64,000 nucleotides of DNA from DATCYX01 sp963714425. Lineage in GTDB: Bacteria > Chloroflexota > Anaerolineae > Anaerolineales > UBA4823. The notes beneath the pieces are model-generated. The model had not been told where the DNA came from, did no database searches, and saw only the letters and a list, made by a program, of their open reading frames with translations. Position 1 is the stretch's first letter. Each line of letters begins with the position of its first letter. Location of the stretch: positions 186,001-250,000 of the forward strand of contig CAVQOI010000008.1 in the NCBI GenBank assembly GCA_963714425.1. The letters run 5' to 3'. Below, one piece after another: positions 1 to 8,476 of the stretch. The position numbers and the translations under genes were made by a program.

Positions 1-374
1 GTGTATCTATACTTCAACGTGGAGCCCAAGGGGAAAGGCATTACAAGCACATAGTGACGCTCGTCGTCCTGGTCCATCGGGTATGTTAACATGTTGAGCG
101 CCAACCCGCTGACTTCGTCCAGAATATTTAGAAATACAGGCTCTTCTGAAGGCGAGTTGGCAGGAATCTCGACGCTAAATGTTATCTCAGTCTCAGGGAT
201 CGGCGAACTCACAGGAGGAGAGGGGGTATCCTGAGCAGGCATGGAGATCTCGGTGGGTAGTAGCTCAGGAATTGTCGGTTGGCAAGCCAGACTGACGGCG
301 ACGATGATGATGATGGGTAAGAAAAGGTTTCGAGCTAAACCACGGGATGAATGAAGGTCTTTGAATAATTTCAT
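1..374 (-). CDS. Partial lipoprotein (N-terminal part only)
   Basis: An open frame runs from an ATG at 374 through the left edge of the window, so only about 124 N-terminal residues are present. The start has a basic stretch, a hydrophobic run and a lipobox ending LAC (Cys about residue 32), so this is an exported lipoprotein. A Pro/Thr/Glu-rich linker follows, then a region (FLNILDEVSGLALN, then MPFPLGSTLKYRY) that resembles the start of a carbohydrate-binding, CBM20-like beta-sandwich. That resemblance is from memory and is weak. It is the last visible gene of the minus-strand run. The function of the missing part is unknown. Confidence 0.6.
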   Translation of the reverse strand, partial: MKLFKDLHSSRGLARNLFLPIIIIVAVSLACQPTIPELLPTEISMPAQDTPSPPVSSPIPETEITFSVEIPANSPSEEPVFLNILDEVSGLALNMLTYPMDQDDERHYVLVMPFPLGSTLKYRY

Positions 375-412
375 AATAAGTTTCCATGACGAGTGAATAA
401 TTTTTAGTGGAT

Positions 413-1195
413 TCACGAGTTCACCCCCATTTGGATGAGCTGCAGAAGCAATTCGATATTGGGAATATTCGAAACCGGAATTTTTTGGCTGGTTTTATCG
501 GATAATTCTACCACCAGATACCCTAAGCGCACCTGGATGCGGGACACCTGACTCCAGGTGATAGTCTGCTTGCTCGAAAAAACGCCCTTCCGGATGAGCT
601 TGATGCCATCTTTTTGGATTGCGAGCGGCCCAAAGTAGAGCCATTGACCGTTCTCAAAGTTTTCCTGCAGATTTGGCAGCAGGCGAGGATACAAACGGGC
701 TTTCAGCATACTAAGCAGCTCAGCCACTCCCTGGATAGCGCCATTCAAGTGGATTGGCTTGCCTGTATTCGGGTAAAGTATCCCGGCATATCTTTCCCTA
801 AGTTGTAATCCCAGCAAGTGGTAGCGCGTGGATTGTGTGGAAACGCCAGCAATCTCCTCCCAGCGAAGTATTCTCCTTTGATCCAATACTACCTTTATAC
901 CCTTCTCGTGAACGGCAACGAATTGGTGAGATACACGGATTCGTAAGTGCGCCGCGATGAAAAACACACAGAGGGCGATTAGTGCTAAGGTATACCAAGG
1001 TCGGCTCCATTGGTCAGCAGGTACAGGCCCATGGACAGTGTAAGCTGAGCGAAAGCGGTTATATCCATAGAGTAGTGGAACCACTACCGCCAGGGCTCCT
1101 GGCAGCAATAGAAACCATACATCTCGCCAACCTAATGGCAGGCTGCGAAAGATGCGGATTACACGTCCAAGCTGCTGATTGGCGTGGACAGACAC
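413..1195 (-). CDS. Conserved membrane protein with PH-like cytoplasmic region
   Basis: A 260-residue protein with two N-terminal membrane segments (about residues 22-46 and 66-86). A soluble part follows, with two similar beta-rich segments, each carrying a short I-x-W pattern (RILRWEEIAGV and QTITWSQVSRI). This resembles bacterial PH-like/DUF6585-type membrane proteins, an impression from sequence pattern only. The start is a GTG at 1195 with no clear ribosome-binding site, so the true start is uncertain. It lies downstream of the DUF35 gene, and nothing ties it functionally to the thiolase cluster. Confidence 0.6.
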   Translation of the reverse strand: MSVHANQQLGRVIRIFRSLPLGWRDVWFLLLPGALAVVVPLLYGYNRFRSAYTVHGPVPADQWSRPWYTLALIALCVFFIAAHLRIRVSHQFVAVHEKGIKVVLDQRRILRWEEIAGVSTQSTRYHLLGLQLRERYAGILYPNTGKPIHLNGAIQGVAELLSMLKARLYPRLLPNLQENFENGQWLYFGPLAIQKDGIKLIRKGVFSSKQTITWSQVSRIQVRLGYLVVELSDKTSQKIPVSNIPNIELLLQLIQMGVNS

Positions 1196-1273
1196 AATTA
1201 TTTGGATGCAACCATCATGCCAGCGTGAACAAACCGTCGGGAGGACAGAGTTCCATTTGGTGTCCCTGAACTT

Positions 1274-1744
1274 TCACGGCTGGTGAACCGGCGTAAAATA
1301 ATCGATATCCAGGATCGACCCCGTGCGCTCAGCGGTCGGTTTGAACACAGCTTTGACCGGCATGCCGATCTCAATTTGCTCTGGCGACACACCTTCGAGA
1401 CGATGGATCAGTCCGCCATCGCCAAAGCGGACGAAGGCAACCAGCTCTGGGGTCTCGCGCGGGCTACCGTCAAAATTCACGAACAGCAGTGTATAGGTGA
1501 ATATCTCGCCGGTATTTCCCATATCCACCCATTCGGTCAGTTCGTTTAAGCAGCGTTCACAAAAAATTACTGCCGGAACATAAAGGTGATCGCAATGGCT
1601 GCAGCGCGTTCCATAGATCCGCCCTTCATCCTTGATCGCCCTGAAAAAACGCTCTCCAGCCAACCCATAAGTGTATCGACTGCTAACAGGCAGGTCGCCT
1701 TTCCATGCAACTGGGGCATTAGGGTCACGTTCTAGTAGGCTCAT
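1274..1744 (-). CDS. DUF35 zinc-ribbon/OB-fold protein (thiolase partner)
   Basis: A 156-residue protein with a rubredoxin-like zinc ribbon (CSHC and CERC, about residues 48-69) followed by an OB-fold ending FKPTAERTGSILDI. This is the DUF35 pattern. In archaeal HMG-CoA synthase complexes and in steroid side-chain aldolases, DUF35 proteins pair with thiolase-fold subunits and help channel acyl-CoA. The gene follows a second DUF35 gene by one base and lies downstream of two thiolase-like genes, so a matching complex is likely. The ATG at 1744 directly follows the upstream stop, suggesting coupled translation. The substrate cannot be deduced. Confidence 0.85.
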   Translation of the reverse strand: MSLLERDPNAPVAWKGDLPVSSRYTYGLAGERFFRAIKDEGRIYGTRCSHCDHLYVPAVIFCERCLNELTEWVDMGNTGEIFTYTLLFVNFDGSPRETPELVAFVRFGDGGLIHRLEGVSPEQIEIGMPVKAVFKPTAERTGSILDIDYFTPVHQP

Positions 1745-1745
1745 G

Positions 1746-2261
1746 TCATGCCTCCTCGACCGGTTTGAAGTATTGGATATCGGTCACAGATCCGGTACGC
1801 TCATTAGCTGGTTTCCATACAGCTCGAACTCTCATGCCAATCCGCACCTTCTGCGGATCAACCTCATCCAGCTTATGCAAGATGCCGTGAAGCGCGGAAG
1901 CGCCATCGATCTCGATGACTGCGGGAATCTCTGGGATCTGGATGCGTTGCACGTCCCAGGTGACGTAACACAGGGAGAAGGTGTTGACCGTGCCCGTATC
2001 CTGGAGAGGGACGAATTCATCCATAGGACGGAAACACCATTCGCACACCGAACGTGGAGGCACGACAACCTTACGGCACGTGGCGCAGCGCGCCCCCAAC
2101 AAATATCCTTCTTTGAGAGCAGCCAGGTATTGCCCGATAGCGATGCCCGTGTCCCAGGCGTAGTAGCCGTGCAGTTGGTCGAAATTGTGCAGAACTTGAC
2201 CCGTGGCGAAATCGTCTTCGCTCAACGGGGTGCCAGGAAAATGTTTGATATTTGATGTCAT
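1746..2261 (-). CDS. DUF35 zinc-ribbon/OB-fold protein (second copy)
   Basis: A 171-residue DUF35 protein with zinc-ribbon cysteines in CATC and CEWC, about 14 residues apart, and an OB-fold ending KPANERTGSVTDI, closely like its downstream neighbour. I chose the ATG at 2261 because GGAGG lies six bases upstream. A longer frame reaching 2387 would overlap the preceding thiolase-like gene and has no better start. Two DUF35 and two thiolase-like genes side by side suggest one DUF35 partner for each thiolase-like subunit. That pairing is inference. Confidence 0.85.
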   Translation of the reverse strand: MTSNIKHFPGTPLSEDDFATGQVLHNFDQLHGYYAWDTGIAIGQYLAALKEGYLLGARCATCRKVVVPPRSVCEWCFRPMDEFVPLQDTGTVNTFSLCYVTWDVQRIQIPEIPAVIEIDGASALHGILHKLDEVDPQKVRIGMRVRAVWKPANERTGSVTDIQYFKPVEEA

Positions 2262-2280
2262 AATCATCCTCCGCATACAC

Positions 2281-3447
2281 TCATCGTCCCATAATGACGA
2301 CCGTGCCGACCTGCATGAGGTCTCCCCAGGCTTGAGCCAGGCCACGGCGTGGATTCCCGCGAACCTGGCGGCCGCCAGCCTCGCCACGCAGCTGCCAGAA
2401 TAGCTCGGCGATCTTCATGAGTCCAGCTGCCGCGATGGGATTGCCAACGCCTAGCAAGCCGCCTGATGGGCAAACGGGCATATCTCCGTCTAAGGCAGCA
2501 GTCCCATCGATGTAAAGCTGAGCTGCCTGGCCGCGTTCAGCCAGCTGCAGCCCTTCCAGGTGGTGGAGTGCTTTATAGTCAAAAGGGTCGTAAGGTTCAG
2601 CGATGTGGATCTCTTTTCGTGGCTCTTTGATTCCGGCCATATCGTACGCCATGCGAGCTGCACCCTCGACGTATCTGGGATAAGCCAGGTCACGGTTTGT
2701 CCAGTAGGCTGTATCCAGGTTCCAGCCCACACCTTCGATCCACACTGGCTTATCGGTCAGCCGTTTCGCTACGTGCTCCGCGGCCAGGATAACGGCGACA
2801 GCGCCATCGCTCACCGGGCTCACATCAAAGCGCTGTACTGGCCAGGCGAGAACCTCAGAATTGAGCACATCTTGCACTGTGATATCAGCGTCTCCCAGTA
2901 ATGCGCAAGGGTGATGGGAGGCGTTTTGTTTATGCTGAACGGAGACTCGAGCGATATCTTCCTTTGAGATATTGTAGGTTTGCATGTAGCGGTTCATCTC
3001 CAAAGCGAAGATCCATAGCAGGTTGGGTTTGAGCGCTCGCTCCGTGGTGTGATCGAAGATGGTCACGAATGCCGCTTGCGCATGCGGATAAAAGCTGGAC
3101 ATCTTTTCTTCCGCCACGACCAGCACGACGTCGAACAAGCCAGAGGCTACGTGATACCAGCCCTGAATGGGCACAAAGACACCCGTACCGCCACCCACAT
3201 AAGAGCGCATATACGGTTTACGCCAGGCACCCGCGCCATCGCTCAGGTACTCGCCATTCATGTGTACACCGTCAAACGAATCAGGGGCAGTGCCCAAGCA
3301 GACGGCTTCGATATCGTCCATCGTCAGCTCGCAGGAATCCAGCGCCATGCGTGACGCCTGCCAGGATAGTTCCTTACCTGTTTCCTGTGCGCGGCGCACG
3401 AAACGGGTCATGCCTGCACCAATTACAGCAACTTTTCGCATTCCCAT
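2281..3447 (-). CDS. Thiolase-fold protein (SCP-x/lipid-transfer type) lacking nucleophilic Cys
   Basis: A 388-residue thiolase-family protein. A good Shine-Dalgarno (GAGGAG) precedes the ATG. The fold is recognisable from AVIGAGMTRF at the N-terminus, SGLFDVVLVVAEEKM about residue 103, HIAEPYDPFDYKAL about residue 290, and CPSGGLLGVGNP near the C-terminus. Where thiolases carry the acylated cysteine (CASGG), this protein reads VGGGTG. The usual GHP histidine is also replaced by Asn (GNP). It is therefore unlikely to do classical Claisen chemistry. Cys-less SCP-2-type thiolases paired with DUF35 can act as retro-aldolases on branched acyl-CoAs, and the same may hold here. Confidence 0.8.
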   Translation of the reverse strand: MGMRKVAVIGAGMTRFVRRAQETGKELSWQASRMALDSCELTMDDIEAVCLGTAPDSFDGVHMNGEYLSDGAGAWRKPYMRSYVGGGTGVFVPIQGWYHVASGLFDVVLVVAEEKMSSFYPHAQAAFVTIFDHTTERALKPNLLWIFALEMNRYMQTYNISKEDIARVSVQHKQNASHHPCALLGDADITVQDVLNSEVLAWPVQRFDVSPVSDGAVAVILAAEHVAKRLTDKPVWIEGVGWNLDTAYWTNRDLAYPRYVEGAARMAYDMAGIKEPRKEIHIAEPYDPFDYKALHHLEGLQLAERGQAAQLYIDGTAALDGDMPVCPSGGLLGVGNPIAAAGLMKIAELFWQLRGEAGGRQVRGNPRRGLAQAWGDLMQVGTVVIMGR

Positions 3448-3460
3448 GGCTGTCTCCTCT

Positions 3461-4612
3461 CTAATTGCTCAAGATGGCGACGGCAGCGCTGGTGGTTGGT
3501 ACTCCGCGCCAGGATTGTGCCACACCAGTCTCGATATCAACGAGCTGGCGGCTGCCTGCGTCGCCACGCAGCTGCAGCACAACTTCTAACAAGCGCGCCA
3601 GACCGGTAGCCTCAAGCAGGTTACCTCCACCCAGGCTGCCCCCGGAGACGTTCACCGGTAACTCTCCATCGACGGAGGTCAATCCAGCTTGAGTCATGGG
3701 ACCCGCTGCACCCTGTGCGCACAGCCCGAGAGCTTCCAGGGATTGCAGCTCTTTAAAAGCGTAGGTATCGTCGACTTCAGCGAAGTCAATGGCAGCCATC
3801 GGGTTGCGAATGCCTGCTTGCCGGTATGCCATGCTGGCGGCTTTTTCTAGGTAAGGCAGTCCGCCCCACTCACGGCTCTCGAGGGAGGGGGAGTCGCTCG
3901 TCCAGCCGATCCCCTGGACCCAAACCGGGTTATTGGTTAGCGACCGGGCGCGGGACTCTGAAGCTAGCACGTATACAATGGCACCATCCGCGTGGTCTGC
4001 TGTTTGCCGGCGACCTAAAGGAAAAGCCAGTGGCGGTCCATCGAGAATTTCCTCAATCGTCAAGTCTGCGCCATACGGAGCGGAGGGATTCTTTAGCGCA
4101 TTGTGCCGGTTCTTGACAACAACCTCGGCGCACTGTTCCAGCGTGGCATCGCTTTCGTAGAGATAGCGGTTCATCTCCATCCCAGCAATAAAGTGACTGT
4201 TGAGGCGCAAAGGGCGGTTAAGGACCGGATCTTGGGCGTACGCGGTTACCTGTGGCAAGGTCAGGATGTTCGAGGCTTTACTGTGACCTTCTACCGCAAC
4301 CAGCTCGAATAGCCCTGTACGAATCATCATAACTGCTGTCGCTATTCCATGAAGTCCATCGCCGGTGATGGTGTGCATGGGCTTGAGGGCTGCGCCAAGC
4401 TGGTCGGGAGTGTATTCATCGAAGATACTGGTGCCCTCGTGAAAATCCTCAGCAACAGTTACGAAGCTCTCTATGTCCTTACGCGGGTCTACACCTGCAT
4501 CCGCATAGGCACGTACGGCGGCTTCATAGGTTAACTCTTTATAGGATAGCTCCGGGCTGACGGGTCTAAATCCCGACCAGCCCACGCCAACAATTGCGAC
4601 GCGGTCATTCAT
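3461..4612 (-). CDS. Thiolase-fold protein lacking nucleophilic Cys (second copy)
   Basis: A 383-residue paralogue of the downstream thiolase-like gene (AIVGVGWSGFRP, then RTGLFELVAVEGHSK, DFAEVDDTYAFKEL, VSGGSLGGGN). The catalytic cysteine position reads TGDGLHG, so the nucleophile is again missing, and the GHP histidine is replaced by Asn (GGGN). The two copies are clearly divergent, which suggests they form a heteromer or serve different substrates. It sits between the CitE-like lyase gene and the first thiolase-like gene in one minus-strand run. A thiolase-type acyltransferase reaction seems unlikely; an aldolase or structural role is possible. Confidence 0.8.
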   Translation of the reverse strand: MNDRVAIVGVGWSGFRPVSPELSYKELTYEAAVRAYADAGVDPRKDIESFVTVAEDFHEGTSIFDEYTPDQLGAALKPMHTITGDGLHGIATAVMMIRTGLFELVAVEGHSKASNILTLPQVTAYAQDPVLNRPLRLNSHFIAGMEMNRYLYESDATLEQCAEVVVKNRHNALKNPSAPYGADLTIEEILDGPPLAFPLGRRQTADHADGAIVYVLASESRARSLTNNPVWVQGIGWTSDSPSLESREWGGLPYLEKAASMAYRQAGIRNPMAAIDFAEVDDTYAFKELQSLEALGLCAQGAAGPMTQAGLTSVDGELPVNVSGGSLGGGNLLEATGLARLLEVVLQLRGDAGSRQLVDIETGVAQSWRGVPTTSAAVAILSN

Positions 4613-4631
4613 CGAGTACCCTCCTGTTCAT

Positions 4632-5504
4632 TTACAGCTTCCCGGCAGCGCGTGCCTTATCCAAGACGCGCGCTGCGGCTTTGATGATCGGTGCATCTAC
4701 CATTTTACCGTCCTGTGCGAATGCGCCCTTCCCGGACTTCTGGTGCTGCTCGAAGGCATCCAACAGCTGCCTGGCTGCTGCAATGGCCTCATCACCTGGG
4801 GTGAAGGCATTTTGTACCGGGAGGACCTGTCTTGGATGGATAATCTGTTTTCCGGAGAAGCCCATCTCGACCCCCATCTGACAATCTTGTACGAGACCTT
4901 CGGTATCTTTGAAGTCGAGATACACCTGGTCAATTGCCTGCAGGTTGAACGCGGTCGCATGAAGCACAATCGAGCTGCGCGCATAGAACACTTCCCACCC
5001 CTGACGAGTGCGCACCGCGCCGAGATCACCTACAAGGTCTTCTGCGCCAAAGATGAGCGCCTGCAGGCGGGAGTCAGCACCAGCGATTTGCGCCAGATTC
5101 AGAAATCCCAGTGCAGTTTCCACAATGGCAATCAGGCAAACTTCGCCTTGAGGCCATGTTTGCTTCTTCTCCTCCGCAAGTATAGTCTGGCTGGTCCAAC
5201 GGAGGTGGTCGGCACTTTCTACTTTGGGTACGACGATACCATCTGGTTTTCTCTGCAAGGCTGCCAGCAGGTCATCATTTTCCAGGCCAGAGCCCACCGG
5301 ATTAATCCGTATAAGTCGCTCGGAGCGGTTGAAATCCAGCACATGCATAGCATCTGCGATCGTATGGCGCGCTTCAGTCTTGCGGTTGGCTGCCACACCA
5401 TCTTCCATATCCATACAGATGCAATCCACTCCTAATGTGGTAGCCTTGCGGATTTTGTGCAGATCGTCACCGGGCATGTAGAGCAGAGCGCGCCTGGCAC
5501 GCAT
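4632..5504 (-). CDS. HpcH/HpaI aldolase / CitE-like CoA ester lyase
   Basis: A 290-residue TIM-barrel lyase of the CitE/malyl-CoA lyase family. Family features seen are RRALLYMPG near the N-terminus, the metal-site stretch CICMDMEDGV, RINPVGSGLENDDL, IVETALGFLNLAQI and ALIFGAEDLVGDLGA. Members cleave or form citramalyl-, malyl- or beta-methylmalyl-CoA. I use the ATG at 5504, preceded by GGGAGG; it starts two bases after the tatC stop, whereas a longer frame would run into tatC. Being next to two thiolase-like and two DUF35 genes supports a role in acyl-CoA breakdown or carbon assimilation. The exact substrate is unknown. Confidence 0.82.
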   Translation of the reverse strand: MRARRALLYMPGDDLHKIRKATTLGVDCICMDMEDGVAANRKTEARHTIADAMHVLDFNRSERLIRINPVGSGLENDDLLAALQRKPDGIVVPKVESADHLRWTSQTILAEEKKQTWPQGEVCLIAIVETALGFLNLAQIAGADSRLQALIFGAEDLVGDLGAVRTRQGWEVFYARSSIVLHATAFNLQAIDQVYLDFKDTEGLVQDCQMGVEMGFSGKQIIHPRQVLPVQNAFTPGDEAIAAARQLLDAFEQHQKSGKGAFAQDGKMVDAPIIKAAARVLDKARAAGKL

Positions 5505-5506
5505 GT

Positions 5507-6379
5507 TCACCTCCCGCGGTTTGCCAGAAATGCCAGACCAATGCTGAGAAAGTATAAGATGATCATTGGTGCCATCACAAGCGCCATGCTGATTGGATCG
5601 ATTGTTGGCGTGATCACAGCCGCCATCACAGCAATGAAAACCACTGCCAGGCGCCACTGGTCGAGCAGCATTTTGGAATTAACGATACCTATCGATGCCA
5701 GGACATAGATTACCAGAGGAAACTCGAAGATCACACCAATCCAGAACATCAGATTCGTGACAAAGCTGATATATGAAGCTGGGCGAACTTGAGGGTTCAT
5801 TCCCATGAAATTGAGCAAGAAAGGTAATGCAGTTGGGAGCATGGCGTAATAGGCAAAAGCCATGCCGCCTATGAAGAACACTGCGATCAGTGGGATCGAG
5901 AAAAGACTGGAAATGCGTGCCCGCCTGTGCAGTCCTGGAGCAGCAAATAACCAGAGCTCGAAGGCAATGTAAGGCAAGGCAAACGCAAAGCCTGCCAGGA
6001 GTGCCACACGCATATACACTCCAAATGGCTCAGTCACCTCGATGGGGGTCAGCTTGGAGATGCCACCGATTGGTCCTGCCAGGAAATCGATAAACCGTTG
6101 AGTGAACGTAAACGATAATGTGGTAGTGAGTGCTAGAAAGATGACTGCACGGGTAAGGTTTTTCCGCAGTGCATTGACATGTTCTAACAGACCGCTCGGA
6201 TTTTCGAGTGTCTTGGCGAGTGTATCCGGCAGGGATTCGTCCTCTACTTCGGCAGTAAACAGCTCCCTGATTTCCCTCGCGAGCAGTGCTACCCACCGGG
6301 AAATAATCCGAAAAATCCAGAATACCAGGCGGAAGGGAGATGTGATCAGGCGCCAGAGGGTGCGCAGAAAATTGCGCAT
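5507..6379 (-). CDS. tatC: Sec-independent translocase subunit TatC
   Basis: A 290-residue inner-membrane protein with six predicted helices. It has the TatC signature EHVNALRKNL (usual HLxELRxR), a conserved proline/glutamate region around EPFGVYMRVALLAG, and the last-helix motif ITPTIDPISMALV. It forms the twin-arginine signal receptor with TatA/B. It has an N-terminal extension of about 65 residues containing an amphipathic or membrane-like stretch (SPFRLVFWIFRIISRWVALL), which typical TatC of about 250 residues lacks. The gene follows tatA by three bases. Tat substrates in this window include MsrP and one L,D-transpeptidase. Confidence 0.93.
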   Translation of the reverse strand: MRNFLRTLWRLITSPFRLVFWIFRIISRWVALLAREIRELFTAEVEDESLPDTLAKTLENPSGLLEHVNALRKNLTRAVIFLALTTTLSFTFTQRFIDFLAGPIGGISKLTPIEVTEPFGVYMRVALLAGFAFALPYIAFELWLFAAPGLHRRARISSLFSIPLIAVFFIGGMAFAYYAMLPTALPFLLNFMGMNPQVRPASYISFVTNLMFWIGVIFEFPLVIYVLASIGIVNSKMLLDQWRLAVVFIAVMAAVITPTIDPISMALVMAPMIILYFLSIGLAFLANRGR

Positions 6380-6382
6380 AAG

Positions 6383-6784
6383 TCAGTCTTCTTGTAGACC
6401 TTCTGATGATTCTTGTGAGGCGGATTCATCGTTCCCTGCTGGTGGATGCGGTGGGGTACCGATCGTGGGGGGTGTTGTCCAATCCGACAACCCTTCACCC
6501 AGTTCTTTGATCTCATCTACCCCGGCTTGCTTGCGTAGTTGCTCGGCAGAAGGCAGGTCTTTTTTCAGTTCTTCTATGCCTGCTTCCCGGATAAGCCGGT
6601 TTGGGAGCGTGCGAATTTCCCGCGAAGTTTGCTGGATTGCTCGCCAGTTCGGCGATGTGACTAAATTTCGCAGCAGGCGACCGATTGTGCGACCTGCTTT
6701 GACCATGTCTTTTGGACCCAGGACAATCAATGCGATAATCAATATAAAAATAATTTCAAGCGGGCCAACTCCAAGAAAGTCCAT
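6383..6784 (-). CDS. tatA: Twin-arginine translocase TatA/TatB family protein
   Basis: A 133-residue protein with a single N-terminal helix (FLGVGPLEIIFILIIALIVLGP), the FG/LGP hinge and an amphipathic helix beginning KDMVKAGRTIGRLLRNL, followed by a long acidic, Pro-rich cytoplasmic tail. This is the TatA/TatB/Hcf106 layout. The length and extended tail lean towards TatB, but the sequence does not settle which. It lies between nusB and tatC. Confidence 0.9.
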   Translation of the reverse strand: MDFLGVGPLEIIFILIIALIVLGPKDMVKAGRTIGRLLRNLVTSPNWRAIQQTSREIRTLPNRLIREAGIEELKKDLPSAEQLRKQAGVDEIKELGEGLSDWTTPPTIGTPPHPPAGNDESASQESSEGLQED

Positions 6785-6792
6785 AAATTATT

Positions 6793-7266
6793 CTAAGTCT
6801 CCGTAGGGGGCGTCCCTTCTGGGGGATGGTCTTTTACAATCTTTTTCAATAAGTTTTGAAGCTCGATCTGCCGGTTTGCCAGACTACCCAGAACACCATT
6901 TACAAAACGAGGAGTGCTGTCTGACCCGAACACTTTAGCCAGCTCCACAGCCTCATTAATGGCTACTTTTACTGGCGTTTTATCGTAGACCGCTATCTCC
7001 CACAAGGCGATGCGCAAGATATTGCGATCGACAAATGCAACCTGGTCAAGTGGCCATTCTGGCGCATGCTGAGCAATGAGCTCATCAAGAACCGCCATTA
7101 ATGGGTAAATTCCGAAGACAATCTGCCTGGCAAATTCTGCCAAATTGTCATTCAATTCCTCATCGGCAACCCGCTCCTCCCAAACACTTCCAGGCGGGTG
7201 GCCAGCGAGATCAATTTCGTAAAGTGCTTGCAGGGCTACACTGCGCGCCCTGGTGCGCGGTTTCAT
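6793..7266 (-). CDS. nusB: Transcription antitermination factor NusB
   Basis: A 157-residue all-helical NusB. It starts with the conserved basic stretch [16 protein letters not shown] and carries [12 protein letters not shown] about residue 84, then [28 protein letters not shown], the family hallmark. NusB binds boxA RNA with NusE (S10) to support rRNA antitermination. It follows the Gls24/Asp23-family gene by six bases, a neighbourhood also common in Firmicutes. Confidence 0.95.
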   Translation of the reverse strand: MKPRTRARSVALQALYEIDLAGHPPGSVWEERVADEELNDNLAEFARQIVFGIYPLMAVLDELIAQHAPEWPLDQVAFVDRNILRIALWEIAVYDKTPVKVAINEAVELAKVFGSDSTPRFVNGVLGSLANRQIELQNLLKKIVKDHPPEGTPPTET

Positions 7267-7272
7267 ACCAAT

Positions 7273-7614
7273 TCAGGCCTCGGACTCTCCCGTATAGTCG
7301 ATGTCTTCGATGTGGATATTTACCCAGCCCACTTGCATACCGACCATTTCAGCAATCGAGCGTGATACCTGCTGCTGGATCTTCCGGCTGACCTCACGCA
7401 GGTTGACATCTTTTTCTAGGACAACATACAAGTCCACGTAAACCATATCGTCTTTTACTTCTATGCGTACCCCATCATTAAAGTTGCGCTTGAACAGGCG
7501 GTTGACGCCCGTGGGGTCAAGGCTCAGCTGGCTGACGCCTGGCACGTTCAAGCTGGTCAGCCTGGCGATGGTCATGAGCACATCGGGTGCGATTGTGGTT
7601 TTTTCCTGGTCCAT
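7273..7614 (-). CDS. Asp23/Gls24 family envelope stress-response protein
   Basis: A 113-residue protein of the Asp23/Gls24 family (YqhY-like). It has IARLTSLNVPGVSQL near residue 15, then VYVDLYVVLEKDVNLREVSRKIQ, and a C-terminal MVGMQVGWVNIHIEDI strand. Family members are small cytoplasmic proteins linked to envelope homeostasis or acetyl-CoA carboxylase control in Gram-positives. The position between fatty-acid genes (fabG, fabD) and nusB matches the yqhY neighbourhood and supports a link with lipid synthesis. That link is inference. Confidence 0.85.
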   Translation of the reverse strand: MDQEKTTIAPDVLMTIARLTSLNVPGVSQLSLDPTGVNRLFKRNFNDGVRIEVKDDMVYVDLYVVLEKDVNLREVSRKIQQQVSRSIAEMVGMQVGWVNIHIEDIDYTGESEA

Positions 7615-7630
7615 CGGTACTCCTCTCTAC

Positions 7631-8413
7631 TCACATCATCGCCATGCCGCCATCGATCCCCAGGACTTGTCCTGTGATGTACGCGGCTTGATCAGACGCT
7701 AAAAAACCAACGGCGTACGCGATCTCTTCGGGGGATCCCTTCCGACCAAGAGGGATCAATGAAAGTGCTGCCTGTCGTGCTTCCTCCGGGACTTTATCCC
7801 AGATCTCCGTGTCAATGAAACCGGCGGCAATTGCGTTGACGGTGATATTGCGCGCCGCTACCTCGCGCGCTAGCGCTTTGGTGAAACCGATCTGTCCAGC
7901 TTTCGACGCAGAATAGTTGGTCTGGCCGGCATTTCCCATCTGGCCTGAGACGGACGTGATATTAATGATACGCCCAAAGCGTTTGCGCATCATATGGCGC
8001 ACGGCTGCCTTTGAGCAATTGAAAGTGCTTTTCAAGTTTGTGCTTTGCACGTTATCCCAATCGTCTTCTGACATCATCATTATCAAGGTATCCCGAGTAA
8101 TCCCAGCATTATTCACCAGGATATCCAGGTTTCCAAACGTGTCAACTGCAGATTTGATCAATTCCTGGGCTTGTTGGAAGTTTGATACGTCTGCGCGCAG
8201 GACTTTCGCCCTGCCTCCAGCTTTCTGGATAAGTTGGGCTACATCCTCAGCAGCCTGGCTCGAGGACAGATAATTAACCATGATCGCAGCACCACGTTGA
8301 GCGAGTTCCAGAGCGATCGCACGCCCAATTCCGCGCGAAGCGCCTGTGACAATCGCCACGCGGCCTTCCAGCGAGAGACTTATAGCATCTCCTGAGGGAT
8401 TGAAATTATTCAT
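7631..8413 (-). CDS. fabG: 3-oxoacyl-[ACP] reductase FabG
   Basis: A 260-residue short-chain dehydrogenase. It has the NADP-binding TGASRGIG about residue 24, NNAGIT about residue 104, the catalytic serine region NITSVSG, YSASKAG with the Tyr/Lys pair about residue 170, and the C-terminal ITGQVLGIDGGMAM typical of FabG. It reduces 3-oxoacyl-ACP in fatty acid elongation. A TATAAT box at 8425-8430 (minus sense) lies 11 bases before the ATG, and no ribosome-binding site is visible. A separate promoter giving a very short leader is therefore possible. A FabG-like reductase for another substrate cannot be excluded. Confidence 0.88.
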   Translation of the reverse strand: MNNFNPSGDAISLSLEGRVAIVTGASRGIGRAIALELAQRGAAIMVNYLSSSQAAEDVAQLIQKAGGRAKVLRADVSNFQQAQELIKSAVDTFGNLDILVNNAGITRDTLIMMMSEDDWDNVQSTNLKSTFNCSKAAVRHMMRKRFGRIINITSVSGQMGNAGQTNYSASKAGQIGFTKALAREVAARNITVNAIAAGFIDTEIWDKVPEEARQAALSLIPLGRKGSPEEIAYAVGFLASDQAAYITGQVLGIDGGMAMM

Positions 8414-8476
8414 GTGTCGGCGATATTATACCTTGAAAGGTTTCAGGGGATTCTACGATCAGTAACAACCACTCAG

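Noticed and set aside
2264..2387. Longer start for the second DUF35 protein
   Set aside because: It would overlap the preceding thiolase-like gene by over 100 bases. The ATG at 2261 has GGAGG at good spacing.
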